From Nocardiopsis trehalosi NBRC 14201 (GTDB lineage Bacteria; Actinomycetota; Actinomycetes; Streptosporangiales; Streptosporangiaceae): a stretch of 51,032 bases of DNA. The notes under the pieces were generated by a model. That model was not told the DNA's origin, made no database searches, and saw only the letters and a list, made by a program, of their open reading frames with translations. This document shows positions 1 to 7,501 of this stretch, piece after piece (position 1 is the first letter of the stretch; each line of letters opens with the position of its first letter). The DNA lies in NCBI RefSeq assembly GCF_001552555.1, contig NZ_BCRK01000022.1, positions 1-51,032 on the forward strand. The letters run 5' to 3'. The position numbers and the translations under genes were made by a program.

Positions 1-52
1 CGAGCGCCTCGCCATCGCCCTCCAAGAGGGCCGGCTCGACCTCGCCGAATAC
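1..52 (+). repeat. 52-bp perfect direct repeat, copy 1 (copy 2 at 494-545)
   Basis: Bases 1-52 are identical to 494-545. Both copies encode the core DUF1707 helix of two neighbouring genes. The copies diverge right after position 52 (gag versus cac). The left edge is cut by the window, so the repeat may be longer. Confidence 0.95.
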
Positions 53-394
53 GAGCGCCGCCTCGACACCGCCATGCGCGCCGTCGTCCTGGGCGACCTC
101 CGGTCCCTCACCGCCGACCTCCCCCCGCCACCGCCGCCCGCCGTCGCCGATCCCCCCGAATCCGCCCTCACGGCGGCCGGCCGCGGCACCCTGGTGTCGC
201 CGTGGAAGGACTGGGTAGACGAATGGCGATGGTGGCTCGGCGGAGCCGTCATCATGACCGGTATCTGGGGCGTCACCAGCGTCATGAGCGAAGGGCTGCT
301 GCCGTTCTGGCCACTGGTGCCGCTGGGGATCTGGGCCGCCATCCTGGTCGCCGCCGCCATCTGGCCGGACGAGAACTCCGGCTCGCGCAGATGA
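2..394 (+). CDS. DUF1707 domain membrane protein, 5' truncated by window edge
   Basis: The reading frame is open from the first complete codon (position 2), so the true start lies before the window. The visible part begins inside a DUF1707 (SHOCT-like) domain, with the family pattern ERLAIALQEGRLDLAEY. It then has a proline-rich linker and two hydrophobic stretches around GGAVIMTGIWGVTSV and PLVPLGIWAAILVAA, and a short charged tail. DUF1707 proteins are small actinobacterial membrane-associated proteins of unknown function. The next gene is a close paralogue in the same orientation, and the first 52 bases of the window are identical to 494-545 within it. This points to a recent tandem duplication or gene conversion. 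Confidence 0.85.
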   Translation, partial: ERLAIALQEGRLDLAEYERRLDTAMRAVVLGDLRSLTADLPPPPPPAVADPPESALTAAGRGTLVSPWKDWVDEWRWWLGGAVIMTGIWGVTSVMSEGLLPFWPLVPLGIWAAILVAAAIWPDENSGSRR

Positions 395-428
395 CCGTCG
401 CCCGCCACCTCCGGAGGGACTGACGCGC

Positions 429-902
429 ATGGACGAGCACCAGGTACCGCCGGAGGCGATGCGCGCCTCGGACGCCGACCGCGACGCCTGCGCCGAGCGC
501 CTCGCCATCGCCCTCCAAGAGGGCCGGCTCGACCTCGCCGAATACCACGACCGGCTCACCCTCGCCATGCGGGCCAAGACCATGGGCGACCTCGCCCCCC
601 TCACCGGCGACCTCCCGGCCCCGCCCGCCGTACCGGTACCGCCCGTCCCCCCGCAGTCCCGCGATGACGGCGCGCCGCCCGAGTGGCACGACCGCCTCGA
701 ACCCTGGCGCGGGCTGATGTCGGTGTCCGTGATCCTCGTCGGCATCTGGGGCGTGACCAGCGTCATCGCGCACACGCCGCTGCCGTTCTGGCCGATGATC
801 CCGATCGGGTTCATGTTCCTGTTCACGCTTGCCGGGGCGCTCGGCGCCCCACCCGACCCGCCGCGCCGCCGGCACCGCGACGGCGGCCGCGACAGCGGCT
901 GA
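429..902 (+). CDS. DUF1707 domain protein with two membrane segments
   Basis: A 157-aa protein. Residues about 10-60 form a DUF1707 domain (RASDADRDACAERLAIAL). A Pro-rich linker follows, then two predicted membrane helices at about 98-115 and 122-140 (VSVILVGIWGVTSVIA and PFWPMIPIGFMFLF). The start is ATG at 429, preceded by GGAGGG (413-418). It lies 34 nt downstream of a paralogue and is probably co-transcribed with it. In related proteins the DUF1707 module is found next to membrane segments, and its function is unknown. The shared motif GIWGVTSV in both paralogues supports common descent. Confidence 0.88.
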   Translation: MDEHQVPPEAMRASDADRDACAERLAIALQEGRLDLAEYHDRLTLAMRAKTMGDLAPLTGDLPAPPAVPVPPVPPQSRDDGAPPEWHDRLEPWRGLMSVSVILVGIWGVTSVIAHTPLPFWPMIPIGFMFLFTLAGALGAPPDPPRRRHRDGGRDSG

Positions 903-963
903 GGTGCGGGGCGCGCGCCGACCTGGGGGCGGCCGTCGACACGGCGCCCCGGGCGGCCCGCCG

Positions 964-1458
964 CTATCCGGCGGCGTGCAGCCAGCGCACGGGGGCGCCG
1001 TCGCCCGCGTAGCGGAACGGTTCGAGTTCCTCGTCCCAGACCCGGCCGGTGAGCCGGTCGAGCTCCTCGGCGAGGTCGGCGTCCTGGGCGGCGGCCCGGT
1101 CCATGGCGTTGCGCAGCCGGGCCTCGGGCACGAGGACCTCACCGGAGGCGCTGGTGACGGCCGTGAAGATGCCGAGGGTGGGCGTGTAGCTGTAGCGCAC
1201 GCCGTCGCAGCCCGGGGTGGCCTCCTCGGTCACCTCGAAGCGCAGGCGCTGCCAGCCGTTGAGCGCGGAGGCCATGGCACCGGAGGTGCCGGGCGCCCCC
1301 TGCCAGTTCAGCTCGGCGCGATGGGTTCCTGGGGCGGCCGGCTGGGCACCCCAATCGAGTTTCACAGGCACGCCAACTACACCCGCGACCGCCCACTCGA
1401 CGTGTGGGCACAGCGCCGCGGGCGCGGAGTGGACGTACAAGACGCCACGTGCGGACAC
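964..1458 (-). CDS. DUF3145 domain-containing protein
   Basis: A 164-aa soluble protein matching the actinobacteria-restricted DUF3145 family in length and content. It begins SARGVLYVHSAPAALCPHVE and contains the WGAQPAAPG, SALNGWQRLRFEVTE and GVRYSYTPTLGIF segments typical of the family. The start is GTG at 1458, with AGGAGG six bases upstream. Function is unknown. The gene is convergent with the DUF1707 gene and divergent from the sigma-factor gene. It is a single-gene unit. Confidence 0.85.
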   Translation of the reverse strand: MSARGVLYVHSAPAALCPHVEWAVAGVVGVPVKLDWGAQPAAPGTHRAELNWQGAPGTSGAMASALNGWQRLRFEVTEEATPGCDGVRYSYTPTLGIFTAVTSASGEVLVPEARLRNAMDRAAAQDADLAEELDRLTGRVWDEELEPFRYAGDGAPVRWLHAAG

Positions 1459-1602
1459 CGAACCTCCTGTTACGAACGAGTGCGCTTCCCCGACGCCCTC
1501 GTACCCGCAGAGGAGCTGTCCGCCCCTGGTGTTTCCTCAGTCATTGTGCCCCAAGGGCACCATCGGCACCAGGTCTCCCTTGGCCGAATCCTGTGAACTG
1601 CC

Positions 1603-1630
1603 TGTGTCCCCCCGGGCGGGCCGCTAGCGT
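1603..1630 (+). promoter_or_regulatory. candidate promoter of the sigma-factor gene
   Basis: TGTGTC (1603-1608), a 16-nt spacer, then TAGCGT (1625-1630), which fits an actinobacterial TANNNT -10 box. It lies 40 nt before the preferred GTG start. The -35 match is weak. Confidence 0.4.
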
Positions 1631-1670
1631 TGGTGCTGCGCGCGAGGCGGGAGCTGAGAGTCTACTGGGG

Positions 1671-2267
1671 GTGCGCGTGGGTGACCAGCCCTGCGACGAG
1701 GCCGCGACCGCGGAGCTGGTGCGGCGTGCGCTGGCCGACGACCCCTCAGCGTGGGAGGCCCTGCTCGACCGGTTCTGGCCAAAGGTCCGCGCGATCGTGT
1801 GGGCCTATGGGCTCTCGCAGTACGACGCCCAGGACGCCGCGCAGACCGTGTGGTGCCGGCTGGCCGACCACCTGGACCGCGTCCGCGCCCCCGAATCGGT
1901 CGGCGCGTGGCTGGCCGCCACCACCCACAACGAGTGCCGCCGCCAGGTGCGCCTGGCCCGGCGCACCGCGCCGCGCGACCCCGCGCTGCTCGACGGCGCC
2001 GACCACCGCACCCCCGAGTCCTGGCAGCTGGCGGCCGACACCGCCGGGCGCGTGCGGCGGGCGGTGGCCCTGCTGCGCGAACCCGACCGCACGGTGGCGC
2101 TGCTGGTGCTGAACGCGCCCCGCATCCCCACGTGGGAGGTGGCGGAGTTCACCGGGCTGCACCCCTCGGAGGTCCCCGCGGTGCGCCGCCGCGTCCGCCG
2201 CCGGCTGCGGCGCCTGTACAACGACGAGATCCGGTACGCCGGCCCGACCGCCGAGGTCCGGCAGTGA
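1671..2267 (+). CDS. sigma-70 family RNA polymerase sigma factor (ECF-like)
   Basis: About 198 aa from GTG 1671 (GTG 1677 is the alternative). The frame is open further upstream, but that stretch overlaps the divergent DUF3145 promoter and is not protein-like. Region 2 is visible as WEALLDRFWPKVRAIVWAYG, followed by DAQDAAQTVWCRL and ESVGAWLAATTHNECRR (core binding, -10 recognition). A region-4-like helix-turn-helix follows (PTWEVAEFTGLHPSEVPAVR) with a very basic recognition tail. It has the size and layout of extracytoplasmic-function sigma factors. The stop overlaps an in-frame GTG of the next gene, so the two are one operon. No anti-sigma factor is adjacent. The TPR-CHAT gene 1.5 kb downstream is a plausible target or partner (inference). 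Confidence 0.85.
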   Translation: MRVGDQPCDEAATAELVRRALADDPSAWEALLDRFWPKVRAIVWAYGLSQYDAQDAAQTVWCRLADHLDRVRAPESVGAWLAATTHNECRRQVRLARRTAPRDPALLDGADHRTPESWQLAADTAGRVRRAVALLREPDRTVALLVLNAPRIPTWEVAEFTGLHPSEVPAVRRRVRRRLRRLYNDEIRYAGPTAEVRQ

Positions 2268-2278
2268 GGAGCGGACCC

Positions 2279-2893
2279 ATGCCCGACGGCGATCCGGCCC
2301 CCGCCGCCGGTCCGGGCGGCCGCGCCGCCGCCCCCGGCACGGCCGACGACGCGCCGGCCGACGCCGGGCCCGGCCTCGATCCCGACTCCGACGGCGAGCA
2401 CGGGCCCGGCCTCGGCCCCGAAGCCGACCCGCCCGACACCGGCGACCGCTTCCTGGCCGAGCTGGGCGCCGCCATGCCGCCGGACGAGCCCATGCCGCGC
2501 GCCGTCCGGGCGGCGGCCCGCGCCGCCTACCTCCGGCGGCGCCCCGACACCGTCCTCACCGAGGTCGCCGCCGACTCCGTCGACGTCCCGCTGCGCGCGG
2601 GGCTGCGGGGCATGGACACTCTCGCGGGGGCGCCCAGATACGTCCGGTTCACGGGCCCGGCCGTCGAGGTGGACGTCGAGGTCACGGCCGACGGCGACCG
2701 CCGCGAACTCGTCGGCCGGGTCGCCCCTGCGGGGGCGACCGAGGTCGAGGTCCGCTCCCCGCGCCGCTCGACCCGGCACCCGGTCGACCCGGACGGCGGC
2801 TTCCTCGCCCACGGCGTCCCCCGGGGCCCGGTCAGCCTGGTGTTCACCACCCCCGACGCCACCCCCACCGCCACCCCCTGGCTGTCCCTGTGA
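2279..2893 (+). CDS. carboxypeptidase-regulatory-like beta-domain protein of the sigma/CHAT locus
   Basis: A 204-aa protein starting at ATG 2279, with AGGAG (2267-2271) seven bases upstream. An alternative GTG at 2264 overlaps the sigma-factor stop. Residues 1-50 are low-complexity Ala/Pro/Asp/Gly. A helical stretch follows (FLAELGAAMPPDEPMP, then a run of Ala/Arg). The C-terminal 100 residues alternate hydrophobic and charged residues (VEVDVEVTADGDRRELVGRV, TEVEVRSP, GGFLAHGVPRGPVSLVF), as in CarboxypepD_reg/transthyretin-like beta domains. There is no signal peptide or membrane segment. From memory, similar small beta-domain proteins sit between sigma-factor and CHAT genes in other actinobacteria. 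The role is unknown; it might be a sensor or a protease substrate (inference). Confidence 0.7.
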   Translation: MPDGDPAPAAGPGGRAAAPGTADDAPADAGPGLDPDSDGEHGPGLGPEADPPDTGDRFLAELGAAMPPDEPMPRAVRAAARAAYLRRRPDTVLTEVAADSVDVPLRAGLRGMDTLAGAPRYVRFTGPAVEVDVEVTADGDRRELVGRVAPAGATEVEVRSPRRSTRHPVDPDGGFLAHGVPRGPVSLVFTTPDATPTATPWLSL

Positions 2894-2924
2894 TCCCCCA
2901 TCGGCCACCATCGTGTTCCGCGCT

Positions 2925-2938
2925 CGGTTCGCGAACCG
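2925..2938. promoter_or_regulatory. 14-bp perfect palindrome CGGTTCGCGAACCG
   Basis: A perfect dyad 32 nt after the stop of the beta-domain gene. It could fold as a 5-bp stem with a 4-nt loop (weak terminator) or bind a dimeric regulator at the head of the long gap before the CHAT gene. Confidence 0.45.
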
Positions 2939-3693
2939 CCCTTCCCCGTTTCCGGCCGCGCGGATGTTCCGCGCGTCGAGAGGCCGTCGCGCGGGGATGC
3001 CCCGTGATTCCCATTCCGGTGCCGGATTCGGCGCCGGGAACACGCCGTTCGGTCGGTCCGCGCGCAATCCGCACAGCCGTCTTCCGCACTCCTTGAGTAC
3101 GTGATCCGTGCACCATCGCCACGTCGTTCACCGGGTCCACCAGCCCAGTCGGGACGACCTCGGCGGGAAGCGCCGGAACGCCTGAATAACTCGCTGATCA
3201 GCACCCAAGGGGTGAGCCGGCGAGGAATACCGTGCACCCTGGTCGGCGGTGCGGCGCCACGACGTGAACAGCGCCCTGATCGGTTCCCCCCGTCCGGGGC
3301 GGGGGATTCCCGGTCGCCTCCACCCCCGGTCGTCCCGGTGGCGCACACCGCGCCGGCTCCGGGAGGCCGGACGGAGCGGACGCCGACGGACCCGCCGGGA
3401 TGACGGGGGACGCGCGCGCAACTCCAGGGGCGGCGCCGACCCGCCGCGCCGTCGGGCGCCCGGACGCGGGGCGGGGCCACGCGGTGAGGGGCGCCGACCG
3501 CGCCGTGTCCGACGGTCACCTGCCGCGTCGACGGATTGGGGTCGTCCCCTGTACTGGTTTCGGACGGTGCGCCCGGGGCGGCTCTGTCCGTGTTCACGGC
3601 GGTACGCGGGGCCGGTGATGGAGAAAGATCATCGCGGCCCCTCCCGAGGAGGAAGCCCACGGGTGTATCACTTTTCGTGGCTGCTCGCGCACG

Positions 3694-3699
3694 TATCGT
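3694..3699 (+). promoter_or_regulatory. candidate -10 box (TATCGT) for the CHAT gene
   Basis: TATCGT fits TANNNT and would give a leader of roughly 38 nt containing a GGAAGGG ribosome-binding site. No good -35 match is seen, which leaves room for an alternative sigma factor. Confidence 0.35.
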
Positions 3700-3743
3700 G
3701 TGCGGACGCCTCCCCCCGGCACCGATCACGGAAGGGCGCCGCC

Positions 3744-6239
3744 ATGACGGCACCGCTGCTGAACGACGTGCACGACCCCCTGACGATCATCGCCCGCGAC
3801 CCCCACTCCGCCCGCGCCCAGGCCGAGCTGCTGCTCGACACCCACCACGAGCCCGGCCCCCGCTCGATCGCCCTCCGCCTGCTCGGCCTCGCGCTGCGCG
3901 AGTGCGGGGACGGCCGGGGCTCCATCCGGGCGCTGCGGCAGGCCGCCGCCGTCGCCGCCCGCGCCGGGCTGACGGAGTCGGCCGCCCACGCCCGCGCGTC
4001 GCGGCTGGGCGCGCTCGCCCTGCGCGGCGGCGGCGGGGTGTCGGGCACCACCCTGTCCCGGATGGCCGCCGCGGCACCGTCGGCGCGGGCGCTGCTGCAC
4101 GCCCACCACGGCATCGCGGCGGCGCAGCGGGGCGACTTCTCCGCCGCCGTCGGCGGGTTCGACGCCGCCCTGGCCGGGGCCGACGCGTTGACCCGCGCCC
4201 GGCTGCTGCCCGGCGTGCTGAGCAACCGCGGCCTGGCCCTGATGTACTGCGGGCGGTTCGCGGAGGCGGCCGACGACCTCGATCGCGCCCTGGCCGCCGC
4301 CGAGGCGCACGCCCTCGACTACCTGCGCGGCGTCGCCCTGCAGAACCTCGGGTGCCTGGCGGTGCGCCGGGGGGACCTGCCCACCGCGGTCGCCCGGTTC
4401 ACCTCGGCCGCCCGGCTCGTCCCCGACAGCCGCCGCTCGGCGCTCCGTCTGGACCACGCCGACGCCCTGCTCTCCGCGGGCATGGTCCGCGACGCGGCCC
4501 GGCTGGTCGACGGTCTCGCGGGCGGCGACGGCGGTACCGCGGCCGAGGACGCCACCGCGCGGCTGCTGCGCGCCAAGATCCACCTGAGCCGGGGCGAGCG
4601 GCGGGCCGCCTGCGGCGAGGCCCGCCGGGTGCGCGCGGACTTCGCCGCCGACTCGCTCTGGTCGGAGCTGGCCCGGCTGGTCGAGTGGTCCGCCCGGCAC
4701 ATCACCGAGCCGCGCCCGCGCCCGATCCGACCGGTGCGGCCGCGACGCCCCTCGCGCGGCACCACCGAGTCCCCGGGCGCGGTCCTCGGACCGGTGTCCG
4801 GCGGTACGGCGCGGGCCGTCGCGCGGTGTGTGCCGAGCGCCCCGCTGGGTCCGCTGTCGCTCGCGGTGCCCTCCCCCCGGCACACGGCGGCGCTGCGGGC
4901 CCTGGCCGACGGCGACCACGCGGCGGCCCGCCACGTGCTGCGGCGCGGGCCCGCCCCGGTCGCCGCCCCGGTGCGCCACCTCGATCTCCTCGCGCACGCG
5001 GGCGCGCACCAGAGGGAGGTGGCGGCGGTCGGCGCCGGGCTGGCCCTGCGGCACGGGTCCGGGGCGACGGCGCTGGAGTGGGCCGAGTACGGCCGGGCCC
5101 TGCGCCCGGCGGCCGGCCCCTGCCGGGACGCCGCCTGGGCGCGGCTGCTGGAGCGCTGCCGGGCCGCGCACGCTGCGGCCCGCGTCGGTGACGGCGCCGC
5201 CCGCGCCGAGCTGGGCCGGCTCACCGCCGGGCTCGCGGCGGCGCAGTGGCACTCCGGCTGCGTGGTCTCCGACGGCCCCGGCGCGGTCCCCGGCGCGGTC
5301 GCGGCGGGGCTGGCCGACCGCCTCGGTGACCGGGCGTTCCTCTGCCACATCGACGCCGACGGCGTCCACGCCGCCGTCACCGTGGCCGGCGGCCGGATCG
5401 CCGTGCACCGGCTCGACGGCGCGGCCGCGGCGGGGGACGCGGCCGCGCGCCTGCGCTACGCGGCGCGCATGGGCGTGCTGGCGCCCGGCAGCGGGGCGGC
5501 CGGGGCGGCGCGGTCGGCCGCCGAGGTCGACCGGCTGCTGATCGCCCCGGTGCGCGCGGAGATCGGCGACCGCCCGCTGGTGCTGTCGCCCGCGTCGTAC
5601 GCGCACGGGCTGCCGTGGGGCCTGCTGCCCTCACTGCGCGGGCGCGAGGTGAGCGTCGCCCCGTCCGCCGGGGCGTGGCTGGCCCGCGAGGGGCGGGCGC
5701 GCCGGGCCGCGCACCGGCCCCGCCGGTTCCTCGTCGCGGCGGGGCCCGACCTGGCGTCCGCCGGGGCAGAGGCGCGGGGGGTGGGCGCCGCCCGGCCGGG
5801 CGCCGTGGTGCGGGTGGGCCGCGCCGCCGCGGTCGCGGACGTGCTGGCGGACCTCGGCCGGGCCGACCTGGCGCACCTGGCGGCGCACGGCGCGGTCTCG
5901 ACCGACGTCCCGATGCTGTCGGGGCTGCTGCTCGCCGACGGAGCGGTGTTCGGCTACGACCTGGAGCTGCTGCCCCGGGTCCCCGACCTGACGGTGCTGT
6001 CGTCGTGCTGGGTCGGCGGGGCGGCGCCGACCGCATCGGGGATCGTCCTCGGCTTCGGGGCGGCCCTTCTGGCGCTGGGCGGCGCGGCGGTGGTCGCGGG
6101 CGTGCTGCCGGTGGACGACGGCGCGGTGGCGGGGGCGATGGCGCGCTTCCACGCCGCGCTCGCCGCCGGGGCCGGCCCCGCCCGCGCCGTGGCCGACCAT
6201 CTCGCCCCCGCCGGGTTCGTCTGCTTCGGCGCGGGCTGA
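3744..6239 (+). CDS. TPR-CHAT domain protein (caspase-like protease)
   Basis: An 831-aa protein from ATG 3744, with GGAAGGG 7 nt upstream. The frame is open to 3249, but the upstream part is not protein-like. Residues about 20-330 are helical tetratricopeptide-type repeats (for example GLALMYCGRFAEAADDLDRA and LQNLGCLAVRRGDLPTAVAR). An Arg/Pro linker (about 325-360) leads to a second helical part. The C-terminal ~270 residues are a CHAT domain, a clan CD (caspase/separase-like) peptidase. The expected dyad is His715 in LAHLAAHGA and Cys755 in VLSSCWVGG, so it is probably active. Relatives such as Craspase/TPR-CHAT cleave specific proteins in defence or programmed death. No gasdermin or CRISPR partner is visible. 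The sigma factor and beta-domain gene upstream are candidate partners. Confidence 0.88.
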   Translation: MTAPLLNDVHDPLTIIARDPHSARAQAELLLDTHHEPGPRSIALRLLGLALRECGDGRGSIRALRQAAAVAARAGLTESAAHARASRLGALALRGGGGVSGTTLSRMAAAAPSARALLHAHHGIAAAQRGDFSAAVGGFDAALAGADALTRARLLPGVLSNRGLALMYCGRFAEAADDLDRALAAAEAHALDYLRGVALQNLGCLAVRRGDLPTAVARFTSAARLVPDSRRSALRLDHADALLSAGMVRDAARLVDGLAGGDGGTAAEDATARLLRAKIHLSRGERRAACGEARRVRADFAADSLWSELARLVEWSARHITEPRPRPIRPVRPRRPSRGTTESPGAVLGPVSGGTARAVARCVPSAPLGPLSLAVPSPRHTAALRALADGDHAAARHVLRRGPAPVAAPVRHLDLLAHAGAHQREVAAVGAGLALRHGSGATALEWAEYGRALRPAAGPCRDAAWARLLERCRAAHAAARVGDGAARAELGRLTAGLAAAQWHSGCVVSDGPGAVPGAVAAGLADRLGDRAFLCHIDADGVHAAVTVAGGRIAVHRLDGAAAAGDAAARLRYAARMGVLAPGSGAAGAARSAAEVDRLLIAPVRAEIGDRPLVLSPASYAHGLPWGLLPSLRGREVSVAPSAGAWLAREGRARRAAHRPRRFLVAAGPDLASAGAEARGVGAARPGAVVRVGRAAAVADVLADLGRADLAHLAAHGAVSTDVPMLSGLLLADGAVFGYDLELLPRVPDLTVLSSCWVGGAAPTASGIVLGFGAALLALGGAAVVAGVLPVDDGAVAGAMARFHAALAAGAGPARAVADHLAPAGFVCFGAG

Positions 6240-6268
6240 GCACCGCACCCCGGTCCCGCCGCGACCAC

Positions 6269-6299
6269 GCCGCCGCGCCCCTACCAGGGGCGCGGCGGC
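6269..6299 (+). terminator. 13-bp perfect hairpin after the CHAT gene
   Basis: GCCGCCGCGCCCC, loop TACCA, then the exact reverse complement. It begins 30 nt after the stop. There is no U-tract, as is usual in actinobacteria. Confidence 0.8.
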
Positions 6300-6375
6300 C
6301 GCGCCGCCCCCGCCTCCCCACCAAACCCCGCACGCGGCGGCCTTCGGGCGGGCCAGGGGCTCGGGGCGGTGGGGG

Positions 6376-6381
6376 TAGCGT
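6376..6381 (+). promoter_or_regulatory. -10 box TAGCGT, 6 nt before ATG (leaderless layout)
   Basis: TAGCGT is followed by six bases and then the ATG at 6388. The distance places the transcription start at or next to the ATG, and no Shine-Dalgarno sequence is needed. Confidence 0.6.
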
Positions 6382-6387
6382 GCGGGG

Positions 6388-6801
6388 ATGGACGACGACG
6401 TGTTCCCGCCCGATCCGGCGGACGGCCCCGACGGGTCGGCGGTCTTCACCCTCGACGCGGCGCGCGCCCTGATGCCGGAGGTCGTCCGCCGCGCCGACGC
6501 GTTCACGGCGGCCCGCGCCGACCTCGCCGAACTCGCGGCCGACCTGCGGACCGGCGGGCCGTCGGAACTCGGCGGCCGCGCCGAGCTGAAGGCGCTGGAG
6601 GCCCGCCTTGCCGACCTGCACACGTGGTTCACCGGGCAGGGCATCGAGGTGAAGAGCCTGGCGCCGCTGCTCGTGGACTTCCCGGCCGTCCTCGACGGGC
6701 GGTCCGTGCGGCTGTGCTGGCTGGAGGGCGAGCCGGAGCTGGGCTGGTACCACCGCACCGAGCTGGGCTTCGCCGGCCGCCGCCCCCTGCCGCCGGAATG
6801 A
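6388..6801 (+). CDS. DUF2203 family protein
   Basis: A 137-aa soluble protein. The DUF2203 pattern is clear: a start such as VFTLDAARALMPEVVRRADA, the middle LKALEARLADLHTWFTGQGI, then GIEVKSLAPLLVDFPAV and the hallmark end VRLCWLEGEPELGWYH ... GFAGRRPLP. The family is widespread in bacteria and its function is unknown. The start is ATG 6388, 6 nt after a TAGCGT box, so the mRNA is probably leaderless. A hairpin directly after the stop isolates it from the next gene. Confidence 0.85.
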   Translation: MDDDVFPPDPADGPDGSAVFTLDAARALMPEVVRRADAFTAARADLAELAADLRTGGPSELGGRAELKALEARLADLHTWFTGQGIEVKSLAPLLVDFPAVLDGRSVRLCWLEGEPELGWYHRTELGFAGRRPLPPE

Positions 6802-6804
6802 GCG

Positions 6805-6825
6805 CGCGCCCGGCCTCCGGGCGCG
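6805..6825 (+). terminator. 9-bp perfect hairpin after the DUF2203 gene
   Basis: CGCGCCCGG, loop CCT, CCGGGCGCG, starting 4 nt after the stop codon. Confidence 0.65.
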
Positions 6826-6910
6826 GGCCGTGGGGCCGACGGGGCCGGTGGGGCCGGGCGGTGGCCGCCGGCGCGGGAATAGAGCGCCGACGAGCGGTTA
6901 GTGAACGGGC

Positions 6911-7264
6911 ATGAGCGAGATTCAGCCCGAACAGCCCGAGGACCCGATCAACGCCGACGCCCACGACTGGGACGAGGCCGGTCTGCCGGAGCAGGAGGAC
7001 GCGACGGAGGATCAGCCGCTGCCGGCCGACCACCCGATCGCGATGGGCGAGTTCGGCTCGACGGGCACCGACAAGGAGGCCGGCGAGCCGCTGGACGACG
7101 CCCTGGCCCGGGAGCGCCCCGACATCGACGTGACCGCCGACGCCCCGCAGTCCGAGGAGGAGGAGGCGCAGCGCTACCCCGAGGACAAGTTCGACGACCC
7201 GCGCGGGACCGGCGCCGAGGAGCGCGCCGTCTACGAGGAGGACGAGGACCCCGACCTCCCCTGA
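6911..7264 (+). CDS. DUF5709-like acidic protein
   Basis: A 117-aa protein that is strongly acidic and has no hydrophobic core or membrane segment. The arrangement GEPLDDALARERPDIDV resembles the DUF5709 signature (GESLDxRLAxExPD). Acidic runs near the end (SEEEEAQRY, YEEDEDPDLP) suggest a disordered tail. The start ATG 6911 has no clear Shine-Dalgarno sequence. A TTAGTG sequence ends 7 nt upstream, so leaderless expression is possible. Function is unknown. Confidence 0.7.
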   Translation: MSEIQPEQPEDPINADAHDWDEAGLPEQEDATEDQPLPADHPIAMGEFGSTGTDKEAGEPLDDALARERPDIDVTADAPQSEEEEAQRYPEDKFDDPRGTGAEERAVYEEDEDPDLP

Positions 7265-7423
7265 CCCGCTCGCCGCCGCCGGCCCGTCCGCGCCCCGGGG
7301 CGCGGGCGGGCCGGTGCGCGGAGGGGGGCCGGGCACGGCCGCCGACGCAGGGCGCCCGCGCCGGTCCGGCGCAGCGGGACGGTCCGCCGCGCGGACCCGG
7401 GGCGTGGCCACGCGGGCCCGGGT

Positions 7424-7474
7424 CACCGGCCGCACCGCCCCCGACCACCGGCCGCGCGGACCCGATCACCGGCC
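7424..7474. repeat. three CACCGGCC direct repeats at 21-22 nt spacing
   Basis: CACCGGCC starts at 7424, 7446 and 7467, about two helical turns apart. The repeats lie in the 237-nt gap (7265-7501) between two convergent genes. A GCGCGGACCCG string also occurs twice nearby. No gene is seen in this gap. Confidence 0.5.
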
Positions 7475-7501
7475 ACGCCGGCCCGCCCCGTCGGCCGCGG
7501 G

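Larger units (their letters stand above)
2894..3743. other. 850-nt non-coding region before the CHAT gene
   Basis: No frame in this stretch has a convincing protein. Open frames run through it but are low-complexity Arg/Pro/Gly with no ribosome-binding site. It holds a 14-bp perfect palindrome at 2925-2938, a short CACCC/GGGTG inverted repeat near 3204-3216, and a candidate -10 box at 3694-3699 close to the CHAT start. Its length is unusual for this gene-dense window, where most gaps are under 200 nt. Confidence 0.7.

Noticed and set aside
3249-3743. In-frame upstream extension of the CHAT protein
   Set aside because: The extension is Arg/Pro/Gly low complexity, has no ribosome-binding site, and ATG 3744 has a good one.
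7424-7474. CRISPR-like repeat spacing
   Set aside because: Repeats are only 8 nt, spacers are about 13 nt, and there are no cas genes.
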